Shown here in pieces: positions 5,515 through 15,300 of a stretch of 24,788 nucleotides of DNA. The stretch covers positions 1 to 24,788 of the forward strand of contig JBBDSM010000121.1 of NCBI GenBank assembly GCA_040904945.1, written 5' to 3'. The notes under the pieces are model-generated. The model saw nothing but the letters and a program-made list of their open reading frames with translations. It was not told the DNA's origin and ran no database searches. Origin of the DNA: JAWLHJ01 sp040904945. Lineage in GTDB: Bacteria; Gemmatimonadota; Gemmatimonadetes; Longimicrobiales; Gaopeijiaceae. Within the stretch, counting starts at the first letter, position 1. Every line of letters begins with the position of its first letter. Both the position numbers and the translations under genes were made by a program.

Positions 5515-6577
5515 CGGGAGTCGCAGGGCCGAGTCGGGCGGCCAGATAGTCGGCCGTCAGCTTGTCCGCCCAGAAGCGCGGACGCCACGGCGTGCCCTGC
5601 AGGAAGCCGACGTGCCCTCCGACCGGCTCGAGCCTCAGCTCCAGCCGGGGATTGGCGGCTGCCTCGTCGCTCGGGATCGACGCGCGAGGTAGGAACGGAT
5701 CGTCCTCGGCGTGGATCAGCAGGGATTGCACGCGTACGGACGCCAGGTAACCGGCGCTGCTCGACTCGCCGTAGTAGTGCTCGGCGCTGTCGAATCCGTG
5801 GAGGGGCGCGGTGAGCACGTCGTCGAAGCGACGGAGCGTTCCCGCGCCGTATACCGCGCTCATGTCGAAGCGCCCGGCCAGGCGCTGCTCCTTCATGCGG
5901 ATTTTCCGTTTGAGCGATCTCAGGAAGTACTCCGTGTACGCGCGACCCATCCGGCTCTGTTCCAGGAGCCGGCACCCGGCCGATAGGTCGTACGGGACCG
6001 ACATCGCGACGGCCGCGTCCAGAAGGCCTTCGCCACCGTCCGGTCGCTCGCCCATGAGCTTCAGCAGCACGTTTCCTCCGAGCGAGAAGCCGACGGCCCC
6101 TATGGGTCGTCCGGGGTAGCGGGCACGTACCAACTCGAGGACATGCGCCGGGTCGCCCGTGGCGCCCGAGTGGTAGAAGCCGTCCCCACGGTTCGGCTCA
6201 CCGCTGCATCCACGGAAGTTCAGTGCGGCGGGCCTCAACCCACGGGCCGCGAGCTCGGCGCAGACGTTCCTGACGTACCCGCGATTCGAGCAGCCTTCGA
6301 GCCCATGGAGGACGAGGACGATCGGTGCTTCCGGGCGTGGCTCCGGACCCCAATCGAGATCGATGAAGTCGCCGTCGGGCGTCGTCACCCGTTCCCGCGT
6401 GTAGCGGAACTCGGGAGGAGCACGCAGCACGCGGGCGACGAGCGTCTGCAGGTGCGGACCCGGCGCCCATCGCGAGGGGCGGAACGGCTCGGCGGAAAAC
6501 GGGCTCGGACGCCGGTCCGTAGGCGGCTCGGAGGGAGATTTCCGCTCTTGCTGCGAAGAGGTTTGCGAAGAAGTCAT
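5492..6577 (-). CDS. YheT-family alpha/beta hydrolase
   Basis: The 361-residue protein carries the YheT/ABHD1-3 signature PHLQT at 41-45, an oxyanion HG at 91-92 and a nucleophile elbow GFSLGG with Ser165. The acidic residue lies in AEDDPFLP (Asp292 or 293) and the catalytic His is His322 in GGHVGF, so the triad is complete. Members act as esterases or lipases on acyl esters. A Pro/Ser-rich tail of about 25 residues precedes the domain and is probably disordered. I chose the ATG at 6577 because further upstream the frame reads as low-complexity Pro/Arg. The physiological substrate is unknown. It is divergent from the beta-barrel gene (80 bases between starts). Confidence 0.9.
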   Translation of the reverse strand: MTSSQTSSQQERKSPSEPPTDRRPSPFSAEPFRPSRWAPGPHLQTLVARVLRAPPEFRYTRERVTTPDGDFIDLDWGPEPRPEAPIVLVLHGLEGCSNRGYVRNVCAELAARGLRPAALNFRGCSGEPNRGDGFYHSGATGDPAHVLELVRARYPGRPIGAVGFSLGGNVLLKLMGERPDGGEGLLDAAVAMSVPYDLSAGCRLLEQSRMGRAYTEYFLRSLKRKIRMKEQRLAGRFDMSAVYGAGTLRRFDDVLTAPLHGFDSAEHYYGESSSAGYLASVRVQSLLIHAEDDPFLPRASIPSDEAAANPRLELRLEPVGGHVGFLQGTPWRPRFWADKLTADYLAARLGPATPVSPAAAP

Positions 6578-6657
6578 GGTCGCCCAAGGTAATCGAAACG
6601 GAATGCGGGGTACTGCCGTAGGGGGTGGGACCTGAGCGGCGAATCGACGGAGCGGGG

Positions 6658-8910
6658 ATGACCGAGACGGATACCGATATCGAGCGGCGGGGCGGGCTGG
6701 CGCGTGCGTGGCGCAGCGCGCTGACGCTGGTGGCCTTGGCCGTAGGGCTGGCCGCCCCCGTCGAAGCGAAGCAGGCCCCGCCCGCGGACTCCTCACACTC
6801 CGAAGAGCCCAAGTACAAGGACCCGGGCGCGCGCGACCTGCATCGGGCCGCCATGGCCTACCACGGTGCGCACGTCGACCGGTTGGCGGCCTACGAGGCG
6901 ACCATCCAGCAGCGTATCGGCGTCCGACTGCGGATGCCCCTCAAGGACCGCATGCTGTACCGGGCCGAGACGGCCCACCGGGTGACCTGGGGTCGCTCGG
7001 GGCCGGTCGTGATCCAGGCGCTGGGTGTGCGGGAGCNNNNNNNNNNNNNNNNNNNNNNNNNNNNNNNNNNNNNNNNNNNNNNNNNNNNNNNNNNNNNNNN
7101 NNNNNNNNNNNNNNNNNNNNNNNNNNNNNNNNNNNNGCGGGAGCCTGGCGAGTCCCCCGACCCCGACGACTTCTCCATCGAACATCCCCTCGAAGTCGAA
7201 GGGGCGGGGAGCTACGTGTTCGGCTCCGGGGACACGCTCACGCTTGCGCTCCCGAGCGGAGTCCGGATCCGGGCCGTGGAGCTCCAGATGACCCCGCGCC
7301 GGCGTCACCCGACGCGCCTGGCGGGCTCGCTCTGGATCGACCCTGCGACCGGGGCGCTCGTCCGTGCCGCCTACCGCCTGTCCGATCAGCTCGACGCCGT
7401 TCGCGATATCGAAGACCTCCGCGAGGAGGACGCCAAAGGTGAGTTCAGATGGGTCCCCGGGCTCTTCAAGCCCTGGACCTTCGAAGCATCGCTCATCACG
7501 GTCGACTACGCCGTTTGGGACGGCGATGTCTGGGTGCCGCGCCGATGGAGGGCCGAGGGCATCATGAAGGCGGGCGTGCTTGAGATCCCGGCAGAGCTGG
7601 AGCGCTCGTACCGATTCTCGTGGGTGACCGCGATTCCGCGGGAAGGCGAAGCACCGGTCGCCGGTGGGGCGGGTCCCCTGGACGAAATTCCGGAGGGATA
7701 CCGTGTCCTCACGCAAGATCGACAGCGTGCCGGCCGGGACATCCATCTGCTCGTACCCCGTGACGAAGACCTGCTGCGGGACAGTCCGGACCTCCCGCCA
7801 CCCATCTGGGAGGAGGCCCCGGGCTTCCTGGGCGAGTCCGAGGCCGCCGAACTGAGGGCGGGCCTCGACCGACTCCCGACCGCTCCCGCGCAAAACCTCC
7901 CGCGCTGGTTCCGCTGGGGCTTTCAAAGCCCGGACCTGGTGCGCTTCAACCGGGTGGAGGAACTCTCCGTCGGGGCAAGGGGGGCGGTCATGCCGAACGT
8001 CGCGGGGCATCCGCTGTCGCTCATGGGCACCGTGCGGGTCGGCACCGGTGATCTGCATCCGAGCGCGCGACTCGACGCCACCCGTGCGTCGCTCCTCCGG
8101 ACCGTGTCGTTGAGCGCCTACCACGAGTTGGCCGCCACCGACGAGACGGCCCGCCATCTGGGGCTCGGCAACTCACTCATGGCGATCGCCGCGGGCCGGG
8201 ACGACGGGGACTACTACCGACGCACCGGAGCCGAGTTGGCGCTCGAGCCTCCTGCCCAGCGTCGGCCGCTGTACCGGATCTCCGCGCACTCGGAGTACCA
8301 CCAGGCGGTCACGCCGGAGACGAGGGTCTCCATGGCGCGCCTCTGGAGCCCGGAGAGCTGGACGTTCCGGCCCAACGTCGCGGCCGCGGAGGGTTGGGAG
8401 CACGCGCTCACGGCGACCCTCGCGCCGTCGGTCGGTACGGATCCGACCGGGGTGCAGGCGGGGCTGATCATCTCGGCCACCGGCGCCGTCGGGGATCTGG
8501 AACACGCGAGAGGCTCGATCGCCGGGCGGCTAGCGGTGCCGCTGGGGGACCGATTCCGCCTCGGTCTTTCGGCCGCGGGGGGCGTGGCGACCGCCGACGT
8601 CCCCGAGCAGCGCGCGTCCGCGGTGGGGGGACCCTCGAGTCTGCGCGGCTACGAGCCGCGAGCGCTCACGGGTCCTTGCTCTGTTCGCTCCACGGTGGAC
8701 CTGCAGCGCGCGTTCGCGTTCGGGGGTGTCTCGGTTTTCGTCGATGCGGGGTGGGCCGGAGTGTGCTCCCAGCTCACCGCCGATCGCGCGCTACGGTCCG
8801 TGGGCATCGGTCTGTCACTGGTGGACGGGCTCGTGCGTGCTGACCTGGCGCGGGCGGTGGACGGGATACGGTCGCTCCGATTCGACGTGTACCTCGACGG
8901 AGCCTTTTGA
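6658..8910 (+). CDS. Outer-membrane beta-barrel protein with BamA-like C-terminal signature; interrupted by an assembly gap
   Basis: Start ATG 6658 has GGAG five bases upstream. A hydrophobic stretch (LTLVALAVGLAAP, residues 22-34) ending near VEA is a signal peptide. The middle, before and after the gap, resembles periplasmic beta-rich domains (LAGSLWIDPATGALVRAAYRL). The last 300 residues alternate as barrel strands, contain SLRGYEPRAL matching the SLRGY/VRGY motif of Omp85/surface-antigen barrels, and end in Phe (YLDGAF), the usual C-terminal signal for barrel insertion. The frame agrees on both sides of the 100 N, but the true gap size is unknown. The protein would be at least 750 residues. 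Whether it assembles proteins or transports something is not clear; it lacks recognisable POTRA repeats. Confidence 0.7.
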   Translation: MTETDTDIERRGGLARAWRSALTLVALAVGLAAPVEAKQAPPADSSHSEEPKYKDPGARDLHRAAMAYHGAHVDRLAAYEATIQQRIGVRLRMPLKDRMLYRAETAHRVTWGRSGPVVIQALGVREXXXXXXXXXXXXXXXXXXXXXXXXXXXXXXXXXXREPGESPDPDDFSIEHPLEVEGAGSYVFGSGDTLTLALPSGVRIRAVELQMTPRRRHPTRLAGSLWIDPATGALVRAAYRLSDQLDAVRDIEDLREEDAKGEFRWVPGLFKPWTFEASLITVDYAVWDGDVWVPRRWRAEGIMKAGVLEIPAELERSYRFSWVTAIPREGEAPVAGGAGPLDEIPEGYRVLTQDRQRAGRDIHLLVPRDEDLLRDSPDLPPPIWEEAPGFLGESEAAELRAGLDRLPTAPAQNLPRWFRWGFQSPDLVRFNRVEELSVGARGAVMPNVAGHPLSLMGTVRVGTGDLHPSARLDATRASLLRTVSLSAYHELAATDETARHLGLGNSLMAIAAGRDDGDYYRRTGAELALEPPAQRRPLYRISAHSEYHQAVTPETRVSMARLWSPESWTFRPNVAAAEGWEHALTATLAPSVGTDPTGVQAGLIISATGAVGDLEHARGSIAGRLAVPLGDRFRLGLSAAGGVATADVPEQRASAVGGPSSLRGYEPRALTGPCSVRSTVDLQRAFAFGGVSVFVDAGWAGVCSQLTADRALRSVGIGLSLVDGLVRADLARAVDGIRSLRFDVYLDGAF
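7037..7136. other. Assembly gap (100 N)
   Basis: Exactly 100 undetermined bases lie inside the beta-barrel gene. One hundred is a conventional placeholder for a gap of unknown size, so coordinates and protein length beyond it are nominal. Confidence 0.98.
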
Positions 8911-8923
8911 GGGCATGGGATCC

Positions 8924-8947
8924 CGTTGAGCCCAACGAGGCGTATTT
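8924..8947 (+). terminator. Weak terminator candidate after the beta-barrel gene
   Basis: CGTTG (8924-8928) and CAACG (8933-8937) form a 5-base stem with loop AGCC, followed within seven bases by TTTT in an AT-richer stretch. It is 14 bases after the stop codon. Confidence 0.4.
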
Positions 8948-9010
8948 TCTGTATTACCTCTTGCACCAATTCGTACTAAACACCGTTACACGCTTTTCGC
9001 CTGCCATCTA

Positions 9011-9039
9011 TTGACCGGTGCAGGGCGCGTGTTTACAGT
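9011..9039 (+). promoter_or_regulatory. Promoter of the efflux operon
   Basis: TTGACC (9011-9016, 5/6 to consensus) and TACAGT (9034-9039, 4/6) are separated by 17 bases. The tetR ATG at 9047 is seven bases after the -10, so transcription should start at or next to the start codon. No Shine-Dalgarno sequence precedes the ATG. Confidence 0.6.
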
Positions 9040-9045
9040 GTTCAC
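9029..9045. promoter_or_regulatory. Putative TetR operator overlapping the -10
   Basis: TTTACA-G-TGTTCA (9032-9044) is an imperfect palindrome, with four of six positions symmetric around base 9038. The same bases can be read as two direct copies of GTGTTYAC (9029-9036 and 9038-9045). It covers the -10 hexamer and the start point, where repressor binding would shut the operon off. Binding is inferred from the adjacent tetR gene. Confidence 0.5.
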
Positions 9046-9046
9046 T

Positions 9047-9694
9047 ATGTCCGAACAAAAAGAGAACATCCTGGCCCACGCGTGCGACCTCTATCTGGCC
9101 GAAGGGCTCGACGGCTTCTCCATGCGGAAGCTGGCGAAGCTGGTCGGGGTCACGGCCCCGGCGCTCTATCGGCACTTCGAGAGCCGGGAGCACGTGCTGG
9201 TGGATGTCGTACGCGAAGCCTACCGCGAGTTCAGCGCCTGCCTCTACCGGGCTCTCGAGGGGCGCACGCCCGAGGAGCGTCTGGAGAAGGCGGGAATGGG
9301 TTACCTGGACTTCGCTCTCGAGCACCCACGCTGGTACCAGATGGTCTACATCGCGCCGGAGCAGATCGGGCAGACGGCGCTGCCGGAGGACATCGAGACG
9401 CAGGGGTGTGCCATTCACCAGTTCTGGGTCGATCGACTCCGGGAGTGCGTGGATGCGGGGTTGCTCGAGCCGGCCGACCCCATCGAAGTGAGCCTGACGA
9501 TGTGGGCCCACGCGCACGGGCTGATCAAGCTCTACCAGCACGGGCATCTCCAGATGGACGAAGCGGAGTTCCGCGCGCTGTATGAGGCGTCCGGAGCGCG
9601 CATGATGATGGGAATCGCGACCGATGAGTATCGACACGAGATCGCCCGACGGGCCGCGGCCGACCAGGCCGAGGCTGCGCTCGCGAGCGGCTGA
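9047..9694 (+). CDS. TetR/AcrR-family transcriptional repressor of the efflux operon
   Basis: The 215-residue regulator has the TetR N-terminal DNA-binding domain: residues 5-50 contain AEGLDGFSMRKLAKLVGVTA and ALYRHFESREHVL, the classic helix-turn-helix at about 25-45. The C-terminal two thirds is a helical ligand-binding and dimerisation domain with a WYQMVY segment and an Asp/His-rich middle. It is the first gene of a four-gene operon; the TolC gene starts 19 bases after its stop. Members usually repress a pump until a substrate binds. The palindrome over its own promoter fits autoregulation of the whole operon. The inducer cannot be predicted. Confidence 0.92.
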   Translation: MSEQKENILAHACDLYLAEGLDGFSMRKLAKLVGVTAPALYRHFESREHVLVDVVREAYREFSACLYRALEGRTPEERLEKAGMGYLDFALEHPRWYQMVYIAPEQIGQTALPEDIETQGCAIHQFWVDRLRECVDAGLLEPADPIEVSLTMWAHAHGLIKLYQHGHLQMDEAEFRALYEASGARMMMGIATDEYRHEIARRAAADQAEAALASG

Positions 9695-9713
9695 ACATAT
9701 GCGGAGGACGAGG

Positions 9714-11210
9714 ATGGGGATGAGCGTGGAAGTACGGGACCTTTCGCGTGTCGCGACGATCGCGGCGACCCTGTTGGTCGGGTTCGCCACGGCGTCCGCG
9801 GCGCAGGAGCGTCACGTGCTCGGGCTCGAGCAGGCGGTGCGGACCGCCCTCGACCAGAGCCGCGAGGTACGCTCCGCGGAACTCGGCCTCGCCGAGGCGA
9901 ACGAGCGTGTGTCCGAGGCATGGAGCAGCGTCTACCCCTCGGTGGATTTCAACGCGAGCTACACCCGGAATCTGTCGCCGGCCGTGAACTTCCTGCCGGC
10001 CGCGATCTTCGACCCGACCGCGGGTGAGGACGAATTCATCGCCGTCCAGTTCGGCGCCGACAACACGTGGCAGTCCACGATTGCGGTCGAGCAGCCAATC
10101 TTCTCGGCCGGCGCGTTCCTGGGTGTAGGCGCCGCAGGCCGCTTTCGGACCCTCCAGGAAGAGGTCCTGCGGGGACGGGTGCAGGCCGTCGTGACGCAGG
10201 TGCGCACGGCGTACTATGGCCTCCTGCTCGCTCAGGAACAGGTGCGTTTGACGGACAACTCGGTCCAGCGCGTCCGCCAGTCCCTCGAGGAGACCCAGGC
10301 GCTGAACCGGGCCGGCATCGTATCCGACTACGACGTGCTCCGGCTGGAAGTGGAGCTCGCCAACCTCGTGCCGAACCTGCGGCGGGCGGAAAACGCGGTG
10401 CTGCAGGCTCGCCGTCAGCTGGCGGTGGAACTCGACCTCCCCGCGACGGACATACTGGAGGTGCAGGGCGCCCTCGCCAGCATCGACCTGCAAGACCCGT
10501 TGACGAACTCCCCGGAGAACCGTGCAATCCTGAGGTTCGTCGGCTTCGGCGACGTCGGCGAGGTGGAGCGTGTCGAGGAAGCGGTGTCGTTGGCTACGGA
10601 GATGCGCTCGGAGCTCCGTCAGCTCGAGCTCACGGAGTCCCTCCGCAAGACGGAGATGCGCCTCGAGCAGGCCGAGTACCTGCCGCGTATCGCACTCTTC
10701 GGGAACTACGTGATCACCGCCCAGGACAACGGGAGCCCGAACTTCTTCGCGAAGGGGGAGGGCCAGCGGGCCTACGCCCGGAACATCGGTATCAGCGTAA
10801 GCCTGCCGCTCTTCCAGGGCTTCTCCAGAGACGCGCGTGTCGATCAGCGGCGGGCGGTCCTGAGACAGGCGGAGACCGAGACGGAGTACGTGCGCGATCA
10901 GGTGGTGGCCGAGATACGGACGCTCGTGGAGCGGGCCGAGGAGGCCTACCTCCGCGCCACGGGGCAGAGGTTGGCGGTCGCTCAGGCCCAGCGAGGCTTC
11001 GAGATCGCCAGCGCGCAGTTCAGGGAAGGCCTCGGAAGCCAGCTGGAGCTGACGGACGCCGAGGTGGCGCTCCGGCAGAGTGAGTTCAACTACGCGCAGG
11101 CGGTCTACGACTACCTGGTGGCGAGAGCCGATCTCGATCAGGCGACGGGGCGGGTTCCGCTCGTCGACGTCGATCCGGGCGCCTCGCTCGACACGGGAGA
11201 CGATCGATGA
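9714..11210 (+). CDS. TolC-family outer-membrane efflux channel
   Basis: This 498-residue protein has a signal peptide (residues 1-29, hydrophobic VATIAATLLVGFATASA). Two OEP repeats follow: the first near 35-270 (LGLEQAVRTALDQSREVRSA, then coiled-coil ATQVRTAYYGLLLAQEQV-like helices) and the second near 300-485. The second ends with the classic QFREGLGSQLELTDAEVALR stretch. Such proteins trimerise into an outer-membrane barrel plus periplasmic alpha tunnel. The ATG at 9714 was chosen because GGAGG (9703-9707) sits six bases upstream; ATGs at 9699 and 9720 are alternatives. The stop overlaps the upstream region of the adaptor gene, placing the three pump components in one transcript. Confidence 0.93.
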   Translation: MGMSVEVRDLSRVATIAATLLVGFATASAAQERHVLGLEQAVRTALDQSREVRSAELGLAEANERVSEAWSSVYPSVDFNASYTRNLSPAVNFLPAAIFDPTAGEDEFIAVQFGADNTWQSTIAVEQPIFSAGAFLGVGAAGRFRTLQEEVLRGRVQAVVTQVRTAYYGLLLAQEQVRLTDNSVQRVRQSLEETQALNRAGIVSDYDVLRLEVELANLVPNLRRAENAVLQARRQLAVELDLPATDILEVQGALASIDLQDPLTNSPENRAILRFVGFGDVGEVERVEEAVSLATEMRSELRQLELTESLRKTEMRLEQAEYLPRIALFGNYVITAQDNGSPNFFAKGEGQRAYARNIGISVSLPLFQGFSRDARVDQRRAVLRQAETETEYVRDQVVAEIRTLVERAEEAYLRATGQRLAVAQAQRGFEIASAQFREGLGSQLELTDAEVALRQSEFNYAQAVYDYLVARADLDQATGRVPLVDVDPGASLDTGDDR

Positions 11211-11242
11211 CCCGCCCGAGCACGCATAACGAGAGGAAGACC

Positions 11243-12319
11243 ATGAAGCGGATGTGGACGATGCGGGGGCTCACCCTGGTGGCGGCGGGCCTGGTGGCCG
11301 CGTGCGGCGGTGATGCCCAGGCGGACGGTGCGGCGGAAGGGACGGAGGCGTTCTCCCGCGTGATCAACGTCGAGGTGACCGAAGTGCAGCCCGAGACGTT
11401 CAGCGAGCAGATCCGGCTCACGGGCGTGGCCCTGGCCGACCAGGACGTGCTCGTTGCGGCCGAGGAGAGCGGTGCGGTTCGTGAGGTCTTCGTGGAGAAG
11501 GGCGAGCGGGTGACGGCCGGTCAGCCGATCCTCAGGATCGACGACGACGTTCTGAGCGCTCAGGTGGCTCAGGCGCGCGCTCAGGCCGACCTGGCGCAGC
11601 AAACATGGGAGCGCAGGAAGCGCCTCTGGGAGGAGGACCGGGTCGGGTCCGAGATCGCGTACCTGGAGGCCCAGTTTGCGGCCGAGCAGACCGCGGCGAA
11701 CCTCCAGGCCCTGGAGTACCGGCTCGCCCGCACGACCATCCGGGCGCCGTTCGACGGGGTGCTCGACGAGCGACCGGTCGAGCTCGGCGGAATGGTCAAC
11801 CCCGGCGAGACCGTGGCGCGCGTCGTGGCTCTGTCCCGCGTGAAGATCGCGGCCGGCGTGCCCGAGCGTTACGCTCCGGACGTGCGCCCCGGCGGTCGCG
11901 CGACGGTGCTCTTCGACGTCCTTCCGGGGCAGGAGTTCCCGGCGACGATCGACTACGTCGGCGCGAGCGTGAGCCCGCAGAACCGGACCTTTCCCATCGA
12001 GATTGCGATGGCGAACCCGCAATCCCTGATCAAGCCGCAGATGGTGGCGAACGTGATCGTGGAGCGCAGGCAGGTGGACGACGCGATCGTCGTGCCGCAG
12101 GACGCTCTGGTGCGTGTCGAGGACGGCTATGTGGCCTTCGTGGTGGAAGACGGGCCGGACGGGCCCGTTGCGCGTGCGCGGACCGTTGTCGCGGGTCCGA
12201 GCCAGAACAACCGGGTGGTGATCGAAGAGGGACTGGAGTCGGGCGAGCGGCTGATCGTGGTGGGCCAGCGCTCGGTCGCCGATGGAGACCGCTTGAACGT
12301 GGTGGGTGGCGATGACTGA
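11243..12319 (+). CDS. RND efflux periplasmic adaptor (membrane fusion protein), lipoprotein
   Basis: The 358-residue adaptor starts at ATG 11243 with GAGG (11233-11236) upstream. Its signal peptide ends in a lipobox with Cys21 (LVAAC), so it should be lipid-anchored to the inner membrane. The order of domains is typical: lipoyl half (residues 55-90, GAVREVFVEKGERVTAGQPI), an alpha-helical hairpin (about 95-160), the second lipoyl half (TTIRAPFDGVLDERPVELGG), a beta-barrel domain (VKIAAGVPERYAPDVRPGG) and a membrane-proximal domain (IVVPQDALVRVEDG). It links the RND pump to the TolC channel. Its stop overlaps the pump start by eight bases, indicating translational coupling. Confidence 0.94.
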   Translation: MKRMWTMRGLTLVAAGLVAACGGDAQADGAAEGTEAFSRVINVEVTEVQPETFSEQIRLTGVALADQDVLVAAEESGAVREVFVEKGERVTAGQPILRIDDDVLSAQVAQARAQADLAQQTWERRKRLWEEDRVGSEIAYLEAQFAAEQTAANLQALEYRLARTTIRAPFDGVLDERPVELGGMVNPGETVARVVALSRVKIAAGVPERYAPDVRPGGRATVLFDVLPGQEFPATIDYVGASVSPQNRTFPIEIAMANPQSLIKPQMVANVIVERRQVDDAIVVPQDALVRVEDGYVAFVVEDGPDGPVARARTVVAGPSQNNRVVIEEGLESGERLIVVGQRSVADGDRLNVVGGDD

Positions 12320-15300
12320 TCGAACGAAGGGATATCTGGAGCGGTTCAAGGAGTTCGGCCCCGCGAGCTTCGCGGTCGAGCACAAGACGAGCGTGCTCGT
12401 TCTGCTCGTGATCATCACGATCCTCGGCGTGTTCTCGTATCGGGCGACCCCGAAGGAGTCGTTCCCCGAGCTTCCGATCCCGATGATCGCGGTGAACACG
12501 ATGTACCCGGGTGTGTCTCCGGCCGACATCGAGAGCCAGATCACGCGCGTGCTCGAGGAAGACCTGAGCACCATCAGCGACATCGACGTGCTGAGTTCCA
12601 CCTCCGTGGAGGGCTACTCGAGCATCGTGGCGGAGTTCGGGACCTCCATCGACCTGGACGAGGCGCTGCAGAAGGTCCGGGAGAAGGTCGATCTCGCGAA
12701 GCCGGATCTCCCGGCGGACGCGGAAGAGCCGACCATCCTCGAGTTCAACTTCTCCGAAGTCCCGATCATGCAGGTGAATCTGTCCGGCGAATACGGGCTG
12801 GTCCGCCTCAAGGAGCTCGCTGAAGACCTGCAGGACAGGCTCGAGCAGATTCCGAACGTGCTGCGGGCCGACCTGCGCGGAGGACTCGAGCGCGAGGTGA
12901 AGGTCGACGTCGACCTGGTGCGGATGCAGTTCTACGGATTGGCTCTGAACGACGTCGTGGACGCGATTCGCGAGGAGAACGTCAACGTGCCGGGCGGCGC
13001 CATCGACGTCGGGTCCGCAAAGTACCTGCTGCGCGTGGACGGTGAGTTCGACGATCCGTCGGTCATCGAGGACCTGGTCGTGTCCGTGTCGGACGGCCGT
13101 GCGGTGTACGTGCGGGACATCGCGAGCGTGGACTTCGGCTTCGCGGAGCGGGAGAGCTTCGCGCGTCTGGGCGGCAACGCGGTGGTCACCCTCGACGTGG
13201 TGAAGCGCGCCGGAGTCAACATCATCGAGACCTCGGCGCAGGTGAACGAGGCCATCGAGAGCATGGAGGCGCTCTTCCCGCCGACCACGCGCATCGAGAT
13301 CACCTCCGATCAGACCGAGCAGATCGAGGACATGGTCTCCAGTCTGGAGAACAACATCCTCTCCGGGCTCATCCTGATCGTGGCCGTGCTCCTGTTCTTC
13401 CTGGGGCTCGGTAACTCGATCTTCGTGGCGATCTCGATCCCGGTGTCGATGTTTCTGTCGTTCATCGTTCTGAAGGGACTCGGCATCTCCATGAACATGG
13501 TCGTGCTGTTCAGCCTCATCCTCGCGCTGGGGATGCTGGTCGACAACGCGATCGTGGTCGTCGAGAACATCTACCGGTTCCTCGAAGAGGGGTGGGACCG
13601 CGTCAACGCAGCGAAGAAGGCGACCGGCGAAGTTGCGATCCCCGTGATCGCGGCCACAGCGACCACACTCGCTGCGTTCGCCCCGCTGCTGTTCTGGCCC
13701 GGCGAGGTCGGCTCCTTCATGGGCTACATGCCGAAGACGCTGATGATCACGCTGACGAGCTCGCTCTTCGTCGCCCTGGTCATCGTGCCGACGCTGTGCG
13801 CGATGTTCATGAAGCTCGACGGAACGCCGCGCGAGCCGATGACGCCCGCCATGCGGTGGACGTTGATCGGGACGGCCGGCCTCGTACTGTTGGCAGTAGC
13901 GGGCGCCAACTGGCTGACGGCGGTCCTGATCGTCGCTACGGCCGGCATCCTTTGGGCGCTGCACCGGTTCCTGCTCGACCGGATGGGCCGCGCCTTCCAG
14001 GACCGGACCCTGCCGTACGCCATCGATCGCCTGTACGAGCCGTCGCTGCGTTGGGCGCTCGATCACAGGTGGGTGCTGCTCGGCGGCACGGTGGTGGTCT
14101 TCTTCGTGACGGCGGCGGCGTTCACGCGCTTCAACGCCGGGGTCGAGTTCTTCCCCGAGTCGATGCCGCCGGCTCAGATCATCGTGGACATCGAGGCCCC
14201 TGTCGGAACCCGTGCCGAGGTGACGGACGAGGTCGTGCGACGGATCGAGGAGACGCTGGAAGGCTTCGAGGGGAGCCGGGACTGGGAGTCCATCGTCGCC
14301 GTCACCGGGAGCGGTGGCGGAGGCGGCAACTTCATGGCCGGCGGCCCGGGTGGGCCCGAGGCCGGCCGGGTGAGTGTGTCGTTGGTCGACTTCCAGGACC
14401 GTGAGGACGACGCGTTCGAGGTGCTGGCGGCGCTGCAGTCGTCGCTCGGTACCGACATCGCAGGAGCGACGATCACCGTCGACAAGCCGGCCGAGGGTCC
14501 CGCCCAGGGCTCACCGGTCAGCGTGGAGATCGTCGGTGAGGAGCCTGAGACGCTTCAGCGTCTCTCCGACCGCGTGCTCGCGGTGCTCGAGGATTCGCCG
14601 GTGTATCCGAAGCTGGTCGGTCTCGAGAGCGACCTGGATGCAGCGCGGGCAGAGCTCTCGATCCACGTGGACCGTGAGCGGGCCGCACTGTACGACCTGA
14701 GCACGATGGAGGTCGGGAATGCCGTGCGTGGCGCCATCAACGGCGTCGAGGCGGCGAAGTACCGCACGGGCAACGACGAGTACGACATCATCGTGCGGCT
14801 GTCCGAGCAGTACCGTCACGACATCGAGTCGCTCCGCGATCTGACGGTCATGGCGGAGGGAGGCATCCAGGTGCCCCTCGTACAGCTCGCGGATTGGACG
14901 GTCGAGGACGGCTTCGGCTCCATCAAGCGGAAGGACCAGGAACGGATGGCCACGATTACCTCGGACGTGGCGGCCGGGCTGAACTCGAACGCCGTCCTGG
15001 GCGAGGTTCAGCAGGTGCTCGCGGACTTCCAGGCGAACGAGCTGCCGCCGGGTTATACGCTCCGCTACACCGGTCAGTCCGAAGACCAGGCGGAGGCTCA
15101 GGCCTTCCTCGGCGGCGCGTTCCTCACCGCCCTGATGCTCATCGCGTTCATCCTCATCAGCCAGTTCAACTCGGTCGTCAAGCCGGTCATCATCCTGACG
15201 TCGGTGATCATGTCGACCGTGGGCGTGCTGCTCGGGCTCATGATCTTCCAGATGCCGTTCGGGATCATCAACACCGGCGTGGGCATCATCTCACTGGCCG

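Noticed and set aside
12030..14066. Long minus-strand open frame of 678 codons opposite the RND pump
   Set aside because: It is rich in Arg, His, Asp and Glu in the pattern expected from reading GC-rich genes backwards, has no domain, and overlaps well-supported adaptor and pump genes.
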